Positions 32,603-40,744 of a stretch of 44,385 bases of DNA are shown here, piece by piece. The stretch is from an uncultured Alphaproteobacteria bacterium. GTDB taxonomy: Bacteria > Pseudomonadota > Alphaproteobacteria > CAAHEQ01 > UBA3637. Position 1 is the stretch's first letter. Every line of letters starts with the position of its first letter. Made by a program: the position numbers and the translations under genes. The stretch is taken from positions 1 through 44,385 of the forward strand of contig CAKPYQ010000012.1 in NCBI GenBank assembly GCA_934203105.1. The letters are read 5' to 3'. A model generated the notes under the pieces. That model ran no database searches. It saw only the letters and a list, made by a program, of their open reading frames with translations, and was not told the DNA's origin.

Positions 32603-34699
32603 TTATCCTGCCATAATTGTGGGTATATAAACGTCCTTTTCAAAAAAGTACATCAACATTTTTAATGCTTGTCCGCGCGGGGTTTGCAAGTTGGGATCCG
32701 TTTTGATGATGTTTGATGCATCTGCCCGCGCACTGGCAATCAATTCATTTTGTAATTCAAAATCGCTTAAACGCATATTTTCGATACCGCTTTGGCGCGT
32801 ACCTAAAACTTCTCCCGCTCCCCGCAATTTTAAATCTTGCTCGGCAATGATAAAGCCGTTGTCGGTTTGACGCATCACTTCCAATCGTTTTTTGGCGACC
32901 TCCGACAAAGGGTAATCGTACATCAATAAACACGTCGATTTGTCCGCACCGCGCCCGATACGCCCCCGCAATTGATGCAATTGAGCCAATCCGAAACGCT
33001 CGGCTTGCTCGATAATCATTACGGTTGCATTGGGTACGTCTACGCCGACTTCAATCACCGTTGTTGCAACTAAAATCATCAGCTCTTTATTTAAAAAAGA
33101 TTGCATAACAGCGTCTTTTTCGGCGCCCTTCATTTTGCCGTGAACTAATCCGACGCGGTTCGGAAAATGCGCCGCCAATTCTTTAAATCGATCCGTCGCG
33201 TTGGCCATATCGGATTTTTCGCTTTCTTCCACCAAAGGACAAACCCAATAGATTTGCTTGCCGCTTTGAAGCACATGCGCCAATTTTGCAATAGTTTCAT
33301 CTTTCGCTTTGGCGGGGATTACGCGCGTGTCGACGCTTTGCCGCAGGGCAGGTTTTTCATCGATCGCCGATACGTCCATATCGCCGTAATAAGTCAATGC
33401 CAACGTGCGCGGAATAGGCGTTGCCGTCATTACCAACAAATCCGGCGTTAAGCCTTTTTGAGTTAAAAACAAACGTTGTTCGACCCCGAAACGATGTTGT
33501 TCATCGATGATGACCAGTTTTAAATTATGATAGACTACATCGGCCGTGAATAAAGCATGTGTGCCGATAATAATTTGAGCCGATCCGTTGGCAATTTTGG
33601 AAAGTAATTCAGCTCTGGCTTTCCCTTTTTCCCGACCGGTCAGCAAGACAACAGACATGCCCAATTTTTCGCAAAGATCCGATAATTTTTTATAGTGTTG
33701 CCGAGATAAAATATCCGTCGGACACATCAAAGCACCTTGCGCCCCTGCTTCAATGGCTTGCAACAAAGCAAATAACGCAACGATTGTTTTGCCCGATCCG
33801 ACGTCACCTTGAAGCAATCTGTTCATTCGAAAATCGGACGCCATATCTGTGCCAATTTCCCCAATAACACGCTTTTGTGCACCGGTCAAATCGAACGGTA
33901 GCATTTGCTTTAATTTTTCCGTTAAGACTCCCGTGCCTTTTAAAGTATTTCCTTTTTGCTTTTTAAAGCGCGTCCGCATAATCGATAAAGCCAACTGATT
34001 GGCCAAGATTTCATCATAAGCTAATCGCGCTCGGGCAGGGTTGAAGTTCGATAAATCGTCGGCAGATTTTGGGTGATGCAAAGACATTAACGCCGTTTTA
34101 AAATCCGGCCACCCCGTTTGACGCAGTAATGTTTCATCAAGCCATTCGGGAATGGATGAGGGCAATGCTTTTATCGCTTCCCGAACACCAAACTCGACCA
34201 TTTTGTTGGTTAAGCCTTGTGTTAAAGGATAGACCGGCTCGATCAAAGGAATCTTCCAATCGTCCAAAGCGTCGGTAATATAATCGGGGTGTGTCATTTG
34301 TAATCGCCCGTTATACCATTCAACGGCTCCGCTGATGCAACGAATTTCGCCTTCGGGCAATTGTCGTACTAAATAATCTTTGTGATAATTGAAAAAAACA
34401 ATTTCCAATTCGGTGCCTTTAAAGCTTTCGATTTGGCATAAAATGCGATAAGGCGCTTTGCGCGAATGCGGCCGTATATGCGATAAAATACGCACCTTAA
34501 AAGTTGGTCTGTCGCCGTTTTTAACTTGGCCGGCATCAGTCAATCGGGGGCGCGATAAAATCGCGATCGGTCGATGAAATAATAAGTACAGCAATATGTC
34601 TTTGCCCAACAGATTTTTAAACAATTTAGCCGCTTTTGGGCCCATGCCTTTGATCGTTTCAACGCTGGAAAATAAAGGGTAAAGACAAGCCGGACGCAT
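32603..34699 (-). CDS. recG: ATP-dependent DNA helicase RecG
   Basis: A 698-residue superfamily-2 helicase that remodels stalled replication forks and Holliday junctions. The N-terminal wedge/OB region begins with a helix-hairpin stretch (VETIKGMGPKAAKLFKNLLG). Walker A GDVGSGKT is at residues 298-305, Walker B DEQH at 399-402, and motif III TATPIPRT follows. Motif VI is HQLRGRIGRG. The C-terminal RecG wedge sequence (GAGEVLGTRQSG) is present. Length agrees with the family. The upstream gene ends six bases before the ATG, so it is in an operon with a periplasmic protein and an HNH protein. Confidence 0.96.
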   Translation of the reverse strand: MRPACLYPLFSSVETIKGMGPKAAKLFKNLLGKDILLYLLFHRPIAILSRPRLTDAGQVKNGDRPTFKVRILSHIRPHSRKAPYRILCQIESFKGTELEIVFFNYHKDYLVRQLPEGEIRCISGAVEWYNGRLQMTHPDYITDALDDWKIPLIEPVYPLTQGLTNKMVEFGVREAIKALPSSIPEWLDETLLRQTGWPDFKTALMSLHHPKSADDLSNFNPARARLAYDEILANQLALSIMRTRFKKQKGNTLKGTGVLTEKLKQMLPFDLTGAQKRVIGEIGTDMASDFRMNRLLQGDVGSGKTIVALFALLQAIEAGAQGALMCPTDILSRQHYKKLSDLCEKLGMSVVLLTGREKGKARAELLSKIANGSAQIIIGTHALFTADVVYHNLKLVIIDEQHRFGVEQRLFLTQKGLTPDLLVMTATPIPRTLALTYYGDMDVSAIDEKPALRQSVDTRVIPAKAKDETIAKLAHVLQSGKQIYWVCPLVEESEKSDMANATDRFKELAAHFPNRVGLVHGKMKGAEKDAVMQSFLNKELMILVATTVIEVGVDVPNATVMIIEQAERFGLAQLHQLRGRIGRGADKSTCLLMYDYPLSEVAKKRLEVMRQTDNGFIIAEQDLKLRGAGEVLGTRQSGIENMRLSDFELQNELIASARADASNIIKTDPNLQTPRGQALKMLMYFFEKDVYIPTIMAG

Positions 34700-34705
34700 T
34701 TGATT

Positions 34706-35200
34706 TTACCTTTGCGCGCGTGGCGGAATCATATAATTGCGTTTCGGCATAGATTTTTTGCGTTTTTCAACTGCGGCTGCTTTTTTCTTGTCCGCCGTTG
34801 AAGGTGCTTTTAATACTTTGCCGTCCGGAAAGCGAACATCACCGTTGGCGTGAACTGTACAGTTAAAAATGTCCAAGTTGTAAAAGCGTTTTAATACTGC
34901 CGGACAATCTTCCTGCGGATTGTCTTTTTGCAAATTGTATGTCCGTAATTTTTCCGTTGCAAAGGCTTTAAAGGCCTTTTTGCGTCTTTCTTCGGTCGGG
35001 TTTTCGTTGGCGATGATATAGCTGGCAATCAATTGAAAATCGTCCAATCGGCTGCCCGCATTACATGCCAAAGCCAAGCCGGCCGCTGCGCCTAATTGTT
35101 GCGCGTCGGTCATACCGTTTAATGTTTGCGCTTTTGCCATGTTGGGCAGGGGGAAAACCGCGGCAATTCCCAAAATGAAAGTAAAAATAAGTTTTCGCAT
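34706..35200 (-). CDS. Hypothetical exported protein upstream of recG
   Basis: A 164-residue protein with a signal peptide (MRKLIFTFILGIAAVFPLPN, cleavage near AKA-QT). The mature part starts with LNGMTDAQQLGAAAGLALAC and carries three Cys residues. A Lys-rich C-terminus ends in a basic/Pro tail. No family was recognised. A GTG three codons upstream (35209) could also be used, but neither start has a strong ribosome site. Its promoter lies head to head with that of the carboxylesterase. A link with recG function is not implied by the sequence, since it is exported. Confidence 0.75.
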   Translation of the reverse strand: MRKLIFTFILGIAAVFPLPNMAKAQTLNGMTDAQQLGAAAGLALACNAGSRLDDFQLIASYIIANENPTEERRKKAFKAFATEKLRTYNLQKDNPQEDCPAVLKRFYNLDIFNCTVHANGDVRFPDGKVLKAPSTADKKKAAAVEKRKKSMPKRNYMIPPRAQR

Positions 35201-35202
35201 TA

Positions 35203-35231
35203 TTGACACCGTTTTTCGTTTTTTCTATATT
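35203..35231 (+). promoter_or_regulatory. Promoter of the carboxylesterase
   Basis: TTGACA, 17-bp spacer, TATATT. It overlaps the minus-strand promoter and the start of the periplasmic-protein gene. Confidence 0.65.
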
Positions 35232-35257
35232 ATATAAAGAATGGATTTGAATGACAA
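35229..35257 (-). promoter_or_regulatory. Promoter of the exported protein-recG operon
   Basis: On the minus strand: TTGTCA (35252-35257), 17 bp, TATAAT (35229-35234). Its -10 overlaps the -10 of the facing promoter in an AT palindrome. Confidence 0.65.
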
Positions 35258-35282
35258 GCTTTTTTGACAAAGGAATAATAAA

Positions 35283-35954
35283 ATGTTATCCGATACCTGT
35301 TTTTATATGCCGTCGCAAGCGCGCGATGTTCGTCAAGCCGTGATTATGTTGCATGGGTTCGGCTCGGACGGTAATGATTTAATTTCAATGGCGCCCGAAA
35401 TGTCACGCGATTTGCCTAAAACGTGCTTTTATGCGCCTGATGCGCCGTATTCGGAAGGTGCGGGATATAAATGGTTTGACCTTGATCAGATCGCGGCCGA
35501 TACGGTTTATGAGCATTTTGATTATTTGCAACGCTTGATGATCAAAGCCAAAGCCGTTTTGCCGTTGATTTTTAACTTTATTGACCACATTGCCCGAAAG
35601 CATAATTTATCCCATAGCCAAATTGTATTGATGGGGTTTTCGCAAGGCGGCTTGCTTGCTCTGATGACCGGATTGCTGTATGCCCCGACGATAAAAGGCG
35701 TTATCGGTGCCAGTGCAGTACCTTTGTCGATCAACAGCGCATTGAGCATTGATGAAGTTAAAAGCTTGCCGCCTGTTTTATTAACGCACGGCACGGACGA
35801 TGATGTTGTGCCATATATCGGGGCACAAATAACGCAAAATACGCTGAAAAATTTGGGTTGTAAAGTTCAAATGCACACCGTCGCCGGTATGGGGCACGGC
35901 ATAGACGATTCTTCCCAGCAAGCAATGACGGATTTTATTAAAAACTTATCCTAA
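35283..35954 (+). CDS. Carboxylesterase/phospholipase-like hydrolase
   Basis: A 223-residue alpha/beta hydrolase of the phospholipase/carboxylesterase group (YpfH/EstB-like). Ser120 lies in GFSQGG, the Asp in HGTDDDVVP and the His in GMGHGID. VIMLHGFGSDGND near the N-terminus is the oxyanion loop. There is no signal peptide. The family hydrolyses short acyl esters or lysophospholipids; the natural substrate is open. The last nine bases overlap the end of the convergent ThpR gene. Confidence 0.9.
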   Translation: MLSDTCFYMPSQARDVRQAVIMLHGFGSDGNDLISMAPEMSRDLPKTCFYAPDAPYSEGAGYKWFDLDQIAADTVYEHFDYLQRLMIKAKAVLPLIFNFIDHIARKHNLSHSQIVLMGFSQGGLLALMTGLLYAPTIKGVIGASAVPLSINSALSIDEVKSLPPVLLTHGTDDDVVPYIGAQITQNTLKNLGCKVQMHTVAGMGHGIDDSSQQAMTDFIKNLS

Positions 35955-36494
35955 TACCAACGGATAGCGCGCTTCAACACGATACAGTTTACCTTCGCCG
36001 TTTTCGCGGGCATAGCTGGAAAACAGCGTGAAATAGTAGACGTGATATTGACGTGTTTTAAACAAGTTGTTCGCCGCAACAAAGTTCATAACGTCAACAA
36101 TGGAAGTGCCTTTCAGACTGGCAATATTCACATGCGCATGAAACTTAAAACGATCGTTTTGAACGCCGCATTCGTGAACGACATTGCTGATTTTTGCAGC
36201 TAATTCGTCCAATGCTTGGTAATAATCAACACCGACCCACAAATGATGGGGAATGCCTGATGTTTCAAAATATCCGATTTGCTTAAAGCCCAAAGTAAAA
36301 GCCGGAAAACGCAATTGACATAGTTTGTCATGAATGTTTTCGCCGACATCTTCTTGCACATTGCCGATAAAGCATAAGTTTAAATGCAGTTTTTCTTTGT
36401 CAACCCAATGCGCCGCCGGAACACCGCCGTGCAAAGTATAAATATGTTCTTTTATGTCTTCCGGTAATTCCAAACCGACAAATAAACGTATCAT
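35946..36494 (-). CDS. thpR: RNA 2',3'-cyclic phosphodiesterase-like protein (ThpR/LigT)
   Basis: A 182-residue 2H-phosphoesterase-family protein, starting MIRLFVGLELPEDIKEHIYT like ThpR. Members open 2',3'-cyclic phosphates using two HxT/S motifs. Here both His are kept (His37 in HLNL and His121 in FHAHVNIA), but both Thr positions are Asn. The enzyme may therefore have altered activity or only bind RNA. CAGGAGATAAA precedes the ATG. It follows the GDSL hydrolase gene after 17 bases and is probably co-transcribed. Confidence 0.85.
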   Translation of the reverse strand: MIRLFVGLELPEDIKEHIYTLHGGVPAAHWVDKEKLHLNLCFIGNVQEDVGENIHDKLCQLRFPAFTLGFKQIGYFETSGIPHHLWVGVDYYQALDELAAKISNVVHECGVQNDRFKFHAHVNIASLKGTSIVDVMNFVAANNLFKTRQYHVYYFTLFSSYARENGEGKLYRVEARYPLVLG

Positions 36495-36511
36495 TTTATC
36501 TCCTGTGCTTT

Positions 36512-37198
36512 TTATAAACTCATTAAAAACTTTTTGATGACGGGGAATGTCTTTTGAACCATAATTTGCACGCCTTCCGCCGTCGGGTGTACAGTGTCTT
36601 CTTGCATATACTTTAAGTCATATATGCCCAATCGTTTAATCAAAACGCCGTCCAAAAAATGCGGGTAGAGCGTTAAATTATATTTTTTTGCCAAATCTTT
36701 ATAGACTTTGTTTAACTGTTCGCGCCCCTTTAAATCCAAAATCAAAGGCAACTGAATACCGATTAACATCACCGGAACATCATTTGCTTGAAAAGTTTCG
36801 ATGATTGTGCTTAAATTTTTCTCGGCTTGGGTAATGCTTAAATCTTTTAACAGATCGTTCGCTCCCAATTCCAAAATAACCGCGTGCGGGTGTTGCGACA
36901 AAGCATCATCTAAACGCGCTAAACCGTCTGCTGTTGTATTGCCGGCAACGGCCGCATTGATGACTTTTACGTTGTCCAATCCGTTGTGTATTAACATGTT
37001 TTGCAGCTGTGCCGTATAGCCTTCATTTTCTTTTAATCGATAGCCCGAAGATAAACTGTCCCCGAAAACCATCAAACGAAAAGACGTATCATCATCTTCT
37101 TCTTGGGCAAAAGTTTGCTGCCAAACCAGAAAAACAGAGCAGACTACCACCGCTGCGCACAGCAACAAATTTGACCATAAAAATATTTTTTTTAACAT
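36512..37198 (-). CDS. TesA-like GDSL hydrolase (SGNH)
   Basis: A 228-residue SGNH hydrolase. The N-terminus has a signal peptide or anchor (LLLCAAVVVCSVFLVWQQTF), so it acts in the periplasm or at the membrane. Block I is FGDSLSSG with the nucleophile Ser48, block III is GANDLL and block V is DTVHPTAEG with the catalytic Asp and His. This matches the TesA family of acyl-CoA thioesterase I / lysophospholipase L1. A candidate -10 for the divergent def gene (TATAAT, 37238) lies upstream. Confidence 0.9.
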   Translation of the reverse strand: MLKKIFLWSNLLLCAAVVVCSVFLVWQQTFAQEEDDDTSFRLMVFGDSLSSGYRLKENEGYTAQLQNMLIHNGLDNVKVINAAVAGNTTADGLARLDDALSQHPHAVILELGANDLLKDLSITQAEKNLSTIIETFQANDVPVMLIGIQLPLILDLKGREQLNKVYKDLAKKYNLTLYPHFLDGVLIKRLGIYDLKYMQEDTVHPTAEGVQIMVQKTFPVIKKFLMSL

Positions 37199-37264
37199 TT
37201 TTTTTAAGTCCCCCTTTCATTTTTTTATATTTTAAGGTATAATTCAAAAAAAGAAAAGGAAAAA

Positions 37265-37801
37265 ATGATGAAAATGAAAATTTTACAATTGCCTGATCCG
37301 CTTTTAAGGCAAAAAAGTGTTGATGTCGTTGATGTTGATCAAAAAATTCGCTCGACTTTGGACGATATGTTGGAAACGATGTATGCCGCTCATGGTGTCG
37401 GTTTGGCCGCGCCTCAGGTCGGTCTTTTACAACGGATGTTGGTTATCGACATTGCCGGCAAAGATGAAACGCCAGCACCGATTAAAATGATCAATCCTAA
37501 AATGGTTTGGCATTCCGAAGAGCGTGTGACGGGGTCGGAAGGGTGTTTGTCTATTCCCAATCAATATGCGCCGGTTGAGCGTTATTTGGGGGTTAAAGTT
37601 GAATATTTGGACGAAAACGGTAAGCCGGTTCATTTGAATGCAGAAGGCTTTTTAGCCGTGGCTGTGCAACACGAAATGGATCATTTGGACGGCATTATTT
37701 TTATTGATCATTTGTCGCCGTTGCGCCGGAAAATGTTGTTAAAACGTCACGAAAAACAATTAAAGCGTCAGGCTTTGGAACAAACAGAGGAAGAAGAATA
37801 A
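37265..37801 (+). CDS. def: Peptide deformylase
   Basis: A 178-residue metalloenzyme that removes the formyl group from new proteins. The three motifs are present: GVGLAAPQVG, EGCLSIP and QHEMDHLDG (His136, Glu137, His140), with the Cys of motif 2 as the third ligand. AAAAGGAAAAA precedes the ATG; a second ATG is the next codon. The stop overlaps the fmt start (TAATG), so formylation and deformylation genes are translated together, as is common. Confidence 0.96.
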   Translation: MMKMKILQLPDPLLRQKSVDVVDVDQKIRSTLDDMLETMYAAHGVGLAAPQVGLLQRMLVIDIAGKDETPAPIKMINPKMVWHSEERVTGSEGCLSIPNQYAPVERYLGVKVEYLDENGKPVHLNAEGFLAVAVQHEMDHLDGIIFIDHLSPLRRKMLLKRHEKQLKRQALEQTEEEE

Positions 37802-38709
37802 TGCGTGTTATTTTTATGGGAACTCCGGATTTCAGCGTGCCGGTTTTACGCGCTTTGATCAGCAAACACGAAGTCGTTTGTGTTTATACTCAACCGCCCC
37901 GTCCGGCCGGTCGCGGGCAAAAATTGACCCCCTCTGCGGTGCAAAAGGAAGCCGAAAGCCATGGCATTATGGTGCGCTATCCGGTGTCGTTGAAAAGCCA
38001 AACAGAGCAAAACTTGTTTGAAATGTTAAAGGCCGATGTTGCGGTTGTTTGCGCTTACGGATTGATTTTGCCGCAGCCGATTTTGAACGCTTGCCCAAAG
38101 GGATGCATTAACGTTCATGCTTCGTTGTTGCCCAGATGGCGCGGAGCAGCTCCTATTCAACGCGCGATTATGTCGGGCGATGATAAAAGCGGTGTGACAA
38201 TTATGCAAATGGAGGCCGGTTTGGACACGGGCGATATGTTATTATCCGAAAGCACGCCGATTACCGATGAAACGACGGCGGGACAATTGCACGATAAATT
38301 ATCCGAAATCGGCGCAAAGTTGATTTTAAAAGTTTTGGATAAAATGCCCACACCGGTGGCGCAACCGTTTGACGGCGTTACTTACGCGCACAAAATAACC
38401 AAAGAAGATTGTGTCATTGATTGGAATAAACCGGCGGCGACGATCAGCGCGCAAATTCGCGGGCTTTCTCCGTATCCGAAGGCTTTTTTCACCTATAACG
38501 GCGAAGATATTAAAGTTTTAAATGCCAAAGTATTGCCGATTGCTACAAAAGAGGTGGTCGGGACCATTTTGGACGATAATTTAACGGTGGCTTGCGGTTT
38601 GGGGACAGTCTTGCAATTGGACGAATTGCAACGCCCCGGCAAAGGTGTTGTCGCGCGGGAAGCTTTCTTGCGCGGGTATCCGATTAAAAAAGGCGAAAGA
38701 TTGATATAA
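37801..38709 (+). CDS. fmt: Methionyl-tRNA formyltransferase
   Basis: A 302-residue enzyme that formylates initiator Met-tRNA using 10-formyl-THF. It begins MRVIFMGTPDFSVPVLRALI; the active-site signature is INVHASLLPRWRGAAPIQRA (His106) with Asp142 in GLDTGDML. The C-terminal domain that holds the tRNA is complete (IRGLSPYPKAFFTYNGEDIK). It overlaps def and truA by one base on each side, so the three are a tight operon. Confidence 0.96.
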   Translation: MRVIFMGTPDFSVPVLRALISKHEVVCVYTQPPRPAGRGQKLTPSAVQKEAESHGIMVRYPVSLKSQTEQNLFEMLKADVAVVCAYGLILPQPILNACPKGCINVHASLLPRWRGAAPIQRAIMSGDDKSGVTIMQMEAGLDTGDMLLSESTPITDETTAGQLHDKLSEIGAKLILKVLDKMPTPVAQPFDGVTYAHKITKEDCVIDWNKPAATISAQIRGLSPYPKAFFTYNGEDIKVLNAKVLPIATKEVVGTILDDNLTVACGLGTVLQLDELQRPGKGVVAREAFLRGYPIKKGERLI

Positions 38710-39449
38710 TGCCACGTTATAAAATGACAATCGAATATGACGGAACGCACTTTTGCGGTTGGCAAAAGCAAAAAGACGGCGTATCCGTTCAAGAGGAATT
38801 GGAAAAGGCTTTGTCCGTTTTTGCGCATGAAAAAACAGAAGTTTACGGATCGGGGCGCACAGATGCCGGTGTACACGCTTACGGCCAAGTAGCGCACTTT
38901 GATTTAACAAAGCCGATTGATGTGTTTGCTGCGCGTGCTTCATTTAATGCTTTGGTGCGCCCTCATGCAATCGGGGTGCTGAATATCGAACAGGTCAGCT
39001 ATGACTTTCACGCGCGTTTTTCCGCCGTTGAACGCACGTATATTTATAAGATTTTAAATCGTCGCACGCCGCCCGTTTTGGATAAAGATCGGGTGTGGCA
39101 TGTCGGTTTGGATTTGGACGTGCCATCAATGCAAAAAGCGGCTTTGTTGTTGTTGGGCAAACACGATTTTTCAACTTTCCGCGATTCCGAATGTCAAGCG
39201 AAAAGCCCGATTAAAACATTAGATGAATTGACGATTACCAAGCGCGGGGATTATATTTTCTTTCTTGTCAAGGCGCGATCTTTTTTGCACCATCAGGTGC
39301 GTAATATGGTCGGATCGTTGGTCGAAGTTGGCTTAAAACGTTGGACGGTGGACGATTTTCATGAAGCGTTGCACGCATGTGATCGAACAAAGGGCGGACC
39401 TACCGCGCCGGCGGCGGGGCTTTATTTTCAATCCGTGCGTTATGAATAA
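38709..39449 (+). CDS. truA: tRNA pseudouridine synthase A
   Basis: A 246-residue enzyme that makes pseudouridine at positions 38-40 of tRNA anticodon arms. Asp52 in GRTDAGVHA is the catalytic residue; FLHHQVRNMVGSLVEVG is the conserved RNA-binding segment. Length agrees with the family. The start overlaps the fmt stop (TAATG). A strong two-way terminator follows directly. Confidence 0.96.
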   Translation: MPRYKMTIEYDGTHFCGWQKQKDGVSVQEELEKALSVFAHEKTEVYGSGRTDAGVHAYGQVAHFDLTKPIDVFAARASFNALVRPHAIGVLNIEQVSYDFHARFSAVERTYIYKILNRRTPPVLDKDRVWHVGLDLDVPSMQKAALLLLGKHDFSTFRDSECQAKSPIKTLDELTITKRGDYIFFLVKARSFLHHQVRNMVGSLVEVGLKRWTVDDFHEALHACDRTKGGPTAPAAGLYFQSVRYE

Positions 39450-39460
39450 TCAAGTTATAA

Positions 39461-39491
39461 AAAATCCCCTTTGTTTATAAAAGGGGATTTT
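39461..39491. terminator. Bidirectional terminator between truA and secB
   Basis: AAAATCCCCTTT (39461-39472) pairs perfectly with AAAGGGGATTTT (39480-39491), with Ts on the right and As on the left, so it serves both convergent operons. Confidence 0.92.
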
Positions 39492-39507
39492 GTTTTTTTA
39501 AAAAAGC

Positions 39508-39996
39508 TTAATTTACTTTTTTGTCTTTGTTTTCGGCTTCTTTTAACATTCTTGTTCTGTACAACATAGCAAAGTCAATCGGCGCCAATGTTAACGGCAT
39601 CAAGCCTGCTTCGCGCGTTGTGTTGGCGATGATTGCACGAACATACGGGAACATTAAATGCGGCACTTCAATTAACAACATCGGTTGCAAATGTTCTTCC
39701 GGTACGTTTACAGTCGCCAAAGCACCGTAAGTTAATTCACAAATGAATGCGACTTTATCGTCGGATTTGGCTTCGACCTTTATGACCAATTCGACGGTGT
39801 ATAATTTTTCTTCTTTGTTGACGCAAGCCGCATTGATGTTGATACCGATATCAACTTTCGGCGGTTCTTTTAAGTTGCCCAAAAACGGCATAGCCGGCGC
39901 TTCAAATGAAAAATCCTTGATATATTGTGTGTTGATTTGCAAAGACGGTTTCATTTCTTCGCTTTTGGCTTGGTCTTTTTTATTTTCTTCTGTCAT
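39508..39996 (-). CDS. secB: Protein-export chaperone SecB
   Basis: A 162-residue tetrameric chaperone that keeps preproteins unfolded and hands them to SecA. SecB landmarks are SLQINTQYIKDFSFEAPAMP, YTVELVIKVEAK and PHLMFPYVRAIIANTTREAG with PLTLAPIDFA. The start is the ATG at 39996, behind AAGGAAATAAAA; the longer frame to 40071 runs through the promoter. Transcription is divergent from the Tim44-domain gene, the usual alphaproteobacterial arrangement. Confidence 0.96.
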   Translation of the reverse strand: MTEENKKDQAKSEEMKPSLQINTQYIKDFSFEAPAMPFLGNLKEPPKVDIGININAACVNKEEKLYTVELVIKVEAKSDDKVAFICELTYGALATVNVPEEHLQPMLLIEVPHLMFPYVRAIIANTTREAGLMPLTLAPIDFAMLYRTRMLKEAENKDKKVN

Positions 39997-40041
39997 TTTT
40001 ATTTCCTTATATTTAGGTTGATAATTGAACACTGACACCAT

Positions 40042-40071
40042 ATTATATAAATAAAAAAAGCGATTTGTCAC
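40042..40071 (-). promoter_or_regulatory. Promoter of secB
   Basis: On the minus strand: GTGACA (40066-40071), 18 bp, TATAAT (40042-40047). Confidence 0.55.
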
Positions 40072-40147
40072 GAAAAAAAGTAAAAAAAACTGTACTTTTT
40101 GTAAAAAGGCTGGTATTGTAAAAGAAAAAAAGAAAAGAGGTAGAAAA

Positions 40148-40744
40148 ATGAGTGCTGGTTGGATTTTTTTAGCGGTCGTTGTGGTTGTGGTGCTATCAAA
40201 GCTGTTTTCCGTGTTGGGAAAAGAGCCGGTTCAAACTGAAAAATTTCGCGGTGTTTTGCCGACAACGGGTCAGGTTTTCGAAATGACGATTACCAAAAAC
40301 GCCCCCGCAGAGGAAGAAAAAAAGCAAGCGCCCGTTTTCGATGATGCGGACTTTTTGTTAGGGGCAAAAATGGCGTTTAATGCGATTGTGGACGCGTTTG
40401 CTGCCGGCAATAAAGGTGCTTTAAAACCGTTAGTTTCTAAAAAAGTCTACGATGCTTTTTGCGCCGATATTGACAAACGCACGCAAGCGGGCGAAAAAAT
40501 GGAGTTTTCTTTGATTGCGATTAACTCGTCAAAGATTTTATCCAAAAACAGCATGAAAAAGCCGACACGGATTACGGTCGAATTGGTTACCGAACAAATG
40601 AATGTTTTGCGCGATCAAAAAGGCGCGGTGTTGGAAGGCGATCCGATTTTAATTTCAACGGTTAAGGATACTTGGACTTTCCAAAAGGAAATCGGTTTGC
40701 GCTCGTCGTGGATTGTCGTCGCAACGAAGAGTGAGGCTGTCTAG
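40148..40744 (+). CDS. Tim44/TimA-domain membrane-associated protein
   Basis: A 198-residue protein with an N-terminal hydrophobic segment (WIFLAVVVVVVLSKLFSVLG) and a C-terminal Tim44-like domain: FLLGAKMAFNAIVDAFAAGN, then LKPLVSKKVYDAF and a TVKDTWTF strand. It is the bacterial relative of mitochondrial Tim44; a role at the inner membrane in handling translocated or inserted proteins is likely but not proven. It lies next to secB and stops directly before the ATG of mltA, so they are in one operon. Confidence 0.9.
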   Translation: MSAGWIFLAVVVVVVLSKLFSVLGKEPVQTEKFRGVLPTTGQVFEMTITKNAPAEEEKKQAPVFDDADFLLGAKMAFNAIVDAFAAGNKGALKPLVSKKVYDAFCADIDKRTQAGEKMEFSLIAINSSKILSKNSMKKPTRITVELVTEQMNVLRDQKGAVLEGDPILISTVKDTWTFQKEIGLRSSWIVVATKSEAV

